This document shows, one piece after another, positions 6,337 through 10,184 of a stretch of DNA of 10,184 nucleotides. The notes beneath the pieces are model-generated. The model was not told the DNA's origin. It saw only the letters and a list, made by a program, of their open reading frames with translations, and searched no databases. The stretch covers positions 6,120 to 16,303 of the forward strand of contig DHEX01000022.1 of the NCBI GenBank assembly GCA_002400085.1. The letters run 5' to 3'. Each line of letters starts with the position of its first letter. Positions within the stretch are counted from its first letter, which is position 1. The position numbers and the translations under genes are program-made. Source of the DNA: Clostridiaceae bacterium UBA4839 (lineage in GTDB: Bacteria > Bacillota > Clostridia > Clostridiales > Caloramatoraceae).

Positions 6337-7354
6337 AATTATTTATTTATATTTGCTTGTATCTTTAATATCTAGTATTTTCATAATTCCTGTAGTAATA
6401 AAGTTACAAATATTGGATTTGCCTAATGAAAGAAAAATTCACAGCAAAGCTATACCTAAAGCAGGCGGACTGGGGATTTTTATACCAGTTATATTCCTTT
6501 TACTCTATGATTATACAATAAAATCAAATGCGCATTATAACGACTATATTGTTATTTCCTTTTCACTTTTAATATTAATGATAACTGGACTTATAGATGA
6601 TAAAAAAGATATTAGTGCAAAAAAAAAGCTGCTGTTTCAACTGATAGCTGCAGTAATAACAGTTTTTAGCGGAATAAGATTTTATATATTTAGTAATATC
6701 CTTGCGGATTATATATTAAGCATTATATGGATAGTTGGTATTATTAATGCTGTTAATTTAATAGATGGGCTTGATGGATTAGCTGCTGGGATAGGGATTA
6801 TTTCCTGCGGGTGCTTTTGTATTTTAGGATATAAATATGATGTTTATATTATAAAACTTATATCCCTTGTATTAATAGGCTCATCTTCAGGCTTTTTATT
6901 TTACAATTTTAGACCAGCTAAAATATTTATGGGGGACACAGGGAGTTTGCCTTTAGGATACATTTTAGCAGTATTAGGTATTTTTAGTACCAAAAGAATA
7001 GGGGGTTTTACTTCAATTTATATTCCAATTATTATTTTGGGCATACCAATATATGACACTTTGTTAAGCATTTTCAGAAGAAAAATTAATAACAGGCCTA
7101 TATTTACACCGGATAGAAGCCATTTTTATAATTTATTGATGGATACAAAAGGACTATCTCATGTAAAGACTGTTTTAACATTATACGCTATAAGTGCAAT
7201 GCTGTGTTTTGTTTCTTTATATATGTTGAACATTAATAGCTTATATAAAAACGTTTTATTTTGGCTGATTATATTTATTTCTATGATTCTCACACAAAAG
7301 TTAGGATTTATTCATGTAGACGATGTAAATAATAAAATGGAGGCAGGGTCATGA
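6332..7354 (+). CDS. WecA/TagO-like undecaprenyl-phosphate sugar-1-phosphate transferase
   Basis: A polytopic membrane enzyme of the MraY/WecA superfamily (340 residues from GTG 6332, near the usual 320-360). It transfers a sugar-1-phosphate from a UDP-sugar to undecaprenyl phosphate, the first membrane step of the pathway. Visible motifs are LPNERKIHSKAIPKAGGLGI (30-49), the Asp pair in GLIDDKKD (86-93) for Mg2+ and substrate, NAVNLIDGLDGLAAG (139-153), and FMGDTGSLPLGY (199-210). The cytoplasmic loop reads PDRSHFYNLL (260-269), where WecA and TagO have a His-rich HxHH; only the first His is kept, so the sugar donor may differ from UDP-GlcNAc. About ten hydrophobic segments can be seen. The start is uncertain: the Shine-Dalgarno overlaps GTG 6332 and is better placed for ATT 6341. 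The stop overlaps the next ATG by four bases, with GGAGG at 7339-7343. Confidence 0.88.
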   Translation: MIIIYLYLLVSLISSIFIIPVVIKLQILDLPNERKIHSKAIPKAGGLGIFIPVIFLLLYDYTIKSNAHYNDYIVISFSLLILMITGLIDDKKDISAKKKLLFQLIAAVITVFSGIRFYIFSNILADYILSIIWIVGIINAVNLIDGLDGLAAGIGIISCGCFCILGYKYDVYIIKLISLVLIGSSSGFLFYNFRPAKIFMGDTGSLPLGYILAVLGIFSTKRIGGFTSIYIPIIILGIPIYDTLLSIFRRKINNRPIFTPDRSHFYNLLMDTKGLSHVKTVLTLYAISAMLCFVSLYMLNINSLYKNVLFWLIIFISMILTQKLGFIHVDDVNNKMEAGS

Positions 7355-8469
7355 AAATAAATCTATCTGGTCCGGATATTACCCAAAAGGAAATAGATGC
7401 TGCGGCTGAGGTTATAAAATCAGGGGTACTTAGTATAGGGCCAAAACTAAGAGAATTTGAAGAAAAATTTAAAGAATTACTTGGGGTAAAGCATGCTATT
7501 GGGGTTAACAGCGGAACAAGTGGGCTTCACCTGCTTTTAAAATCCATAGGCATTGATGAGGGTGATGAAGTTATAACTACACCTTTTAGTTTTATTGCTT
7601 CAACAAATTGTATATTATTTCAAAGGGCAAAGCCAGTATTTGTAGATATAGATCCGCTTACTTTAAACATAAATGCAGATAAAATTGAAGAGGCTATTAC
7701 TCCAAGGACTAAGGCTATACTTCCTGTAGATGTTTTTGGGCAGCCTGTGAATATGGTGAAGATTAAAAAGATAGGGGGTAAATATGGGCTTAGGATAATT
7801 GAGGACTCTTGTGAAGCTATTGGATCGGAGTATTTAGGAATTAAGACAGGAACTGTTGGGGACGGTTCAGTTTTTGCTTTTTATCCTAACAAACAAATTA
7901 CTACAGCAGAGGGCGGAATAATAGTCACAAATGATGATGATATAGCTAATATGTGCAGAAGTATGCGAAATCAAGGGAGAGGAGAAGAATGCTTTACACT
8001 TAATCATGAAAGGCTTGGATATAATTATAGGCTAAGTGAAATTCATGCTGCTATTGGGGTAGTTCAAATGGAAAGGCTTAGCGAAATAATAAAAAAAAGG
8101 CAGAAGGTTGCAGATATGTATAATGAAAGGCTAAAAGATGTAGAGGGAATAACAATTCCATATATTCATCCTGAAGTTACAAATATGAGCTGGTTTGTTT
8201 ATGTAATTCAAGCTGATAAAGGAATAGATAGGGATAAGGTCATGAATTATTTAAGAGAGAATGGGATTGGTACAAGGCAGTACTTCCCGCCAATTCATAT
8301 GCAGCCATATATTAAAGCCATGTATGGATTTAAAGAGGATGATTTTCCTATTTCATATGATATAGGGAATAGAAGTATGGCCCTTCCTTTTTACAATAAT
8401 ATAAAAGAAGAAGAGGTTGACTATGTAGTTGAGAAGCTAAAAGAAGCTATAGGGGCTGCTGCAAAATAG
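7351..8469 (+). CDS. DegT/DnrJ/EryC1 (ArnB-like) PLP-dependent sugar aminotransferase
   Basis: A 372-residue cytoplasmic enzyme of the family that converts nucleotide-linked keto-sugars to amino-sugars, usually with glutamate as amino donor. ATG 7351 overlaps the preceding stop and has GGAGG seven bases upstream. Diagnostic stretches are the opening INLSGPDITQKEIDAAAEVI, VNSGTSGLHLLL (52-63, phosphate-binding), TTPFSFIASTNCI (76-88), EDSCEAIGSEY (151-161, Asp152 expected to bind the pyridine nitrogen) and FAFYPNKQITTAEGGI (175-190). Lys181 in the last is the expected PLP Schiff-base lysine. RLGYNYRLSEIHAAIG and the C-terminal TRQYFPPIHMQPY are also typical. Likely products are 4-amino-4,6-dideoxy or 3-amino sugars for this polysaccharide. 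The dehydratase that would make the keto-sugar is not in the window, so the exact substrate is open. Confidence 0.88.
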   Translation: MKINLSGPDITQKEIDAAAEVIKSGVLSIGPKLREFEEKFKELLGVKHAIGVNSGTSGLHLLLKSIGIDEGDEVITTPFSFIASTNCILFQRAKPVFVDIDPLTLNINADKIEEAITPRTKAILPVDVFGQPVNMVKIKKIGGKYGLRIIEDSCEAIGSEYLGIKTGTVGDGSVFAFYPNKQITTAEGGIIVTNDDDIANMCRSMRNQGRGEECFTLNHERLGYNYRLSEIHAAIGVVQMERLSEIIKKRQKVADMYNERLKDVEGITIPYIHPEVTNMSWFVYVIQADKGIDRDKVMNYLRENGIGTRQYFPPIHMQPYIKAMYGFKEDDFPISYDIGNRSMALPFYNNIKEEEVDYVVEKLKEAIGAAAK

Positions 8470-8531
8470 CATGATTATGAAAAACACAAAAATAGTGGAG
8501 ATAAGAAAAATATATGGAATGAACATAGGGT

Positions 8532-8547
8532 GAGCATTTAGATGCTC
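8532..8547 (+). other. Small perfect hairpin after the aminotransferase gene
   Basis: GAGCAT and ATGCTC (8532-8537 and 8542-8547) form a six-base-pair stem with a TTAG loop, 62 bases past the aminotransferase stop. It is followed by TTAGGATTAATAAAA rather than a T-run, so it is not a standard intrinsic terminator. It could be a processing or stability element, or chance. Confidence 0.3.
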
Positions 8548-8564
8548 TTAGGATTAATAAAATG

Positions 8565-8641
8565 GTAGGGAACGGTCTTGACCGTTCCGCCCTCCTAAAT
8601 TCTGATCATCGTGCGGAGGAATGGTCAAGACCGTTCCCTAC
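8565..8641. repeat. REP-like repeat pair in inverted orientation (BIME/MITE-like)
   Basis: This 77-base element begins GTAGGGAACGG and ends CCGTTCCCTAC. Its two 24-base arms (8565-8588 and 8618-8641) are inverted copies with one difference. Each arm is itself a hairpin: GGAACGGTC/GACCGTTCC with a TT spacer on the left, and the same on the right with a G-T wobble. CCTCC (8591-8595) also pairs with GGAGG (8615-8619) inside. The middle holds the palindrome TGATCA. A 5' GTAGGG-type tag ahead of a hairpin, in head-to-head pairs, is the form of REP sequences moved by TnpA-REP (RAYT) proteins in other bacteria; that link is inferred. It is GC-richer than its surroundings. In RNA it could slow readthrough or protect the upstream message. 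Confidence 0.75.
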
Positions 8642-8643
8642 AG

Positions 8644-8693
8644 CTTCTTTGTGAAGGCCAAAGTGAATGGGAGCTATTTGCAACAGTGCCTTC
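8644..8693 (+). other. Possible alternative hairpins in the kinase gene leader
   Basis: GAAGGC at 8653-8658 can pair either with GCCTTC at 8688-8693 or, in part, with CTTC at 8644-8647. The two folds exclude each other. No T-run follows, so I do not call an attenuator. Apart from this, the REP pair and the small hairpin, I see nothing further in the 260-base gap 8470-8729. No good promoter is evident. Confidence 0.2.
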
Positions 8694-8729
8694 TAAATTA
8701 ATGTAGTATTATTTAATGGGGGTATAAAA

Positions 8730-9524
8730 ATGAATCCATTAATGGTGGGAGATAATATATTGGCTGTAGAAAAAAATCCTATGTCATCAGTTTCAGAGGC
8801 GTATAGAACTCTTAGGACAAATATTCAATATTCATCAATAGATAAAGAAATCAGATCTATATTAATTACAAGTGCAGGCCCTGGAGAAGGGAAAAGCACT
8901 GTAGCAGCCAACCTTGCTTTAATAATTTCACAAGCTGATAAAAAAGTTATTTTAATTGATTGCGATATGAGAAAGCCTGATATACATAAAAAGTTTAGAA
9001 TTGAAAATAAAAATGGGCTTACAAATTTACTTTTGCAAAATTTAAGTATAGAAGAATCAGTATTTAAATATATGAAAAATTTATCTATATTGTCTTCTGG
9101 GGATATACCTCCAAATCCTTCAGAGATTATATCTTCATTAAAAATGAAAAACTTTTTAAACGGAATTAGGAACAGCTTTGATTATATAATAATAGATAGT
9201 CCACCTCTTATTGCAGTATCGGATGCTATAGTTTTGTCAACAATGGTAGACGGATGTTTATTTGTAGTGGCTTCTAAAGAAACAAATAGGACTGAAATAC
9301 AAAAGGCAAAAGAGCTTCTTTTAAATGTCAATGCCAATATTATTGGTGCGGTTTTAAATAAAGTGGAATTAAAACAAAAAAAGGGGTATAGCTATTATTA
9401 CAAAGGTGATGATTTAAAAATGCCAGGCAAGTGGCAAGTGGCAAGTCAGCGGGAAATTGGTATGTTATTGCAGGAGAGGATTTTGCCTATGTTGGAGGCG
9501 CTGCATTTAAAAAGAAAGAGATAG
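8730..9524 (+). CDS. CpsD/CapB-type bacterial tyrosine autokinase
   Basis: A 264-residue cytoplasmic BY-kinase of the Gram-positive split type, which needs a separate CpsC/CapA-like membrane activator. ATG 8730 has GGGGG at 8718-8722. The opening PMSSVSEAYRTLRTNIQYS (17-35) is the usual activator-contact region. Walker A is SAGPGEGKST (48-57, Lys55), Walker A' is VILIDCDMRKP (73-83) and Walker B is YIIIDSPP (152-159). A short tyrosine cluster GYSYYY (219-224) marks the usual autophosphorylation tail. These kinases control polymer length and export by cycling phosphorylation. Oddly, about 40 residues follow the cluster (KGDDLKMPGKWQVASQ onward, ending KRKR), whereas most relatives stop soon after it. 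Residues 231-239 are encoded by a copy of the repeat found downstream. No activator or CpsB phosphatase gene is in the window. Confidence 0.9.
   Translation: MNPLMVGDNILAVEKNPMSSVSEAYRTLRTNIQYSSIDKEIRSILITSAGPGEGKSTVAANLALIISQADKKVILIDCDMRKPDIHKKFRIENKNGLTNLLLQNLSIEESVFKYMKNLSILSSGDIPPNPSEIISSLKMKNFLNGIRNSFDYIIIDSPPLIAVSDAIVLSTMVDGCLFVVASKETNRTEIQKAKELLLNVNANIIGAVLNKVELKQKKGYSYYYKGDDLKMPGKWQVASQREIGMLLQERILPMLEALHLKRKR
9421..9446 (+). repeat. Repeat copy with 7-base near-tandem units inside the kinase gene
   Basis: TGCCAGGCAA followed by GTGGCAA, GTGGCAA, GT gives three near-identical 7-base units (CAGGCAA, GTGGCAA, GTGGCAA at 9424-9444). The same words, TGCCAGGCA and GGCAAGT, recur at 9532-9548 just after the gene. 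It encodes MPGKWQVAS in the unusual C-terminal tail of the kinase. Because the unit is 7 bases, gain or loss of one copy would change the reading frame of the tail. Confidence 0.6.
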
Positions 9525-9531
9525 CCTGAAA

Positions 9532-9577
9532 TGCCAGGCATGGCAAGTACCACATTCCACGCCTGGCACTTTTTTTT
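9532..9577 (+). terminator. Intrinsic terminator of the kinase gene / polysaccharide operon
   Basis: TGCCAGGC (9532-9539) pairs perfectly with GCCTGGCA (9561-9568). After one mismatch the stem continues as TGG/CCA (9541-9543 with 9557-9559). A C and eight T (9570-9577) follow at once. It lies 7 bases past the kinase stop codon. The hairpin is built from the repeat family of this region, so the repeat appears to supply the terminator. Confidence 0.7.
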
Positions 9578-9638
9578 GCCATATGCCATATGTCACGTGC
9601 CTGGCACTTTTTTGCTCTTTTTTGCTTTTTTCGGAGAT

Positions 9639-9667
9639 TTCACTAGCACTTTTAGAAATCGTATATT
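9639..9667 (+). promoter_or_regulatory. Possible sigma-A-type promoter for deoC
   Basis: TTCACT (9639-9644, four of six to TTGACA) and TATATT (9662-9667, five of six to TATAAT) are spaced by 17 bases, with AT-rich sequence after. It lies beyond the kinase terminator and about 95 bases before deoC, where a promoter is expected. AT-rich DNA gives many such matches, so this is tentative. Confidence 0.35.
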
Positions 9668-9687
9668 AAAATGAATATATAGGCAAA

Positions 9688-9719
9688 GCATATGGCAACT
9701 TTTTCAACTTGCCACATGC
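9688..9719 (+). other. Hairpin in the deoC leader
   Basis: GCATATGGCAA (9688-9698) pairs with TTGCCACATGC (9709-9719): 11 positions with one mismatch around a 10-base loop. Fourteen bases later comes GCCTGGCAC arm sequence and a T6 run (9734-9739), just before the deoC ribosome site. It belongs to the repeat cluster. It could affect transcription into deoC, but the T-run is not directly behind the stem. Confidence 0.4.
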
Positions 9720-9760
9720 CATGTGCCTGGCACTTTTTTAAAAAAAGGAGTGATTAATAT

Positions 9761-10184
9761 ATGAAGAAAAGTGAAATGGCTGCTATGATAGACCATACTC
9801 TTTTAAAACCGGAAGCTACAGATGAGCAGATTATTAAAGTTTGCAGGGAGGCAAGGGAAAATAAATTTGCTTCTGTATGTATAAACCCAAGTTATGTAAA
9901 GCTTGCCAGCGAGCAATTAAAGGGTTCAGGAGTAAAAGTCTGCACTGTAATAGGATTTCCTTTAGGAGCAAACGATACGAGGATTAAAGCATATGAAGCA
10001 AAGATTGCCATTGAGGATGGAGCAAATGAAGTTGATATGGTAATTAATGTAGGAAAGCTTAAAGCAAAAGATTATGAATATGTAAAAAATGATATTAAAG
10101 CCGTTGTTAATGAAGCAAGGGGAAAGGCTCTTGCTAAAGTTATAATTGAAACTTGCCTTTTAACTGATGAAGAAAAGGTTAAGG
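9761..10184 (+). CDS. deoC: Deoxyribose-phosphate aldolase, N-terminal part
   Basis: The first 141 codons of DeoC; the gene runs off the right edge. ATG 9761 has AAGGAG at 9745-9750. DeoC splits 2-deoxyribose-5-phosphate into glyceraldehyde-3-phosphate and acetaldehyde in cytoplasmic deoxynucleoside breakdown. Family marks are IDHTLLKPEAT (10-20), FASVCINPSYV (36-46), VCTVIGFPLGA (60-70), the active-site Asp92 in NEVDMVINVG (89-98) and AKVIIETCLL (125-134). The Schiff-base lysine lies further on and cannot be checked. With its own leader and promoter candidate, behind a terminator, it is probably not part of the polysaccharide operon. Confidence 0.95.
   Translation, partial: MKKSEMAAMIDHTLLKPEATDEQIIKVCREARENKFASVCINPSYVKLASEQLKGSGVKVCTVIGFPLGANDTRIKAYEAKIAIEDGANEVDMVINVGKLKAKDYEYVKNDIKAVVNEARGKALAKVIIETCLLTDEEKVK

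Larger units (their letters stand above)
9532..9739. repeat. Cluster of GCCTGGCAC-T(n) and GGCATATGGCA repeats
   Basis: The 236-base gap between the kinase and deoC is largely repeats. GCCTGGCAC followed by 6-8 T occurs three times (9561-9577, 9599-9613, 9725-9739). TGCCATATGCCATATG and related words (ATATGGCA, TGCCACATGCC) fill the spaces. The second and third copies contain the near-palindrome GTGCC-T-GGCAC. A copy also lies in the kinase coding sequence. A stretch at 9614-9680 is free of the repeat and holds a possible promoter. No gene fits here. Confidence 0.7.

Noticed and set aside
8471..8533. A 20-codon ORF (MIMKNTKIVEIRKIYGMNIG) just after the aminotransferase, resembling the first residues of an ABC transporter ATPase
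   Set aside because: Too short, no Shine-Dalgarno, and the resemblance covers only a few common residues. A gene relic is possible but cannot be supported.
8532..8550. The GAGCAT/ATGCTC hairpin as an intrinsic terminator
   Set aside because: No T-run follows the stem.
8565..8641. The inverted repeat as the ends of an insertion sequence or as a CRISPR unit
   Set aside because: The middle is only 29 bases and encodes nothing. There is no series of direct repeats with spacers, so it is a REP-like pair and not an IS or CRISPR.
8678..8709. A possible promoter for the kinase gene, TTGCAA with TAATGT or TAGTAT
   Set aside because: The spacings are 15 or 20 bases and the -10 matches are poor. In AT-rich DNA this is expected by chance.

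Overview
The window is AT-rich DNA whose protein families, Shine-Dalgarno sites (AGGAGG/GAGGTGAT type) and ATTA-rich codon use point to a low-GC Gram-positive, most likely a Clostridium-type Firmicute. Every gene I can support is on the + strand. It is the 3' part of a cell-surface polysaccharide (capsule/EPS) locus, followed by the start of an unrelated metabolic gene.

Positions 1-8469 look like one operon, with gaps of 4-30 bases or ATGA overlaps except for one 85-95 base leader. The order is: the end of a MurJ/Wzx-type lipid-linked sugar flippase (runs in from the left edge); a FemAB/GNAT-like acyltransferase; a polysaccharide deacetylase-like (CE4-type) protein; a Wzy/O-antigen-ligase-type polymerase; a GT-B glycosyltransferase; an ExoA-like family 2 glycosyltransferase with C-terminal membrane helices; a WecA/TagO-type undecaprenyl-phosphate sugar-1-phosphate transferase; and a DegT/DnrJ/EryC1 PLP aminotransferase. 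Together these read as a Wzx/Wzy-type pathway: the WecA-like enzyme primes the lipid carrier, the glycosyltransferases extend the unit, the aminotransferase makes an amino-sugar donor, the acyltransferase and deacetylase-like protein modify the product, the flippase exports it and Wzy polymerises it.

Positions 8470-8729 are a 260-base non-coding gap holding a head-to-head pair of REP-like hairpins. After it comes a CpsD/CapB-type tyrosine autokinase (8730-9524), the usual regulator of chain length and export. Its CpsC/Wzz-like partner and CpsB-type phosphatase are not in the window. The 3' end of the kinase gene and the 236 bases behind it carry copies of a TGCCAGGC/GGCAAGT repeat family, including a terminator-like hairpin. 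The window ends inside deoC (deoxyribose-phosphate aldolase), which marks the end of the polysaccharide locus.

I see no wholly new system. The parts worth a second look are at gene starts. The polymerase has a good ATG start and Shine-Dalgarno that fall out of frame in a run of nine A. The ExoA-like gene has no ordinary start codon where its conserved N-terminus begins. The WecA-like gene has a strong Shine-Dalgarno placed for an ATT codon. A short leader before the ExoA-like gene could hide its own ribosome site. The two repeat families around the kinase are also notable.
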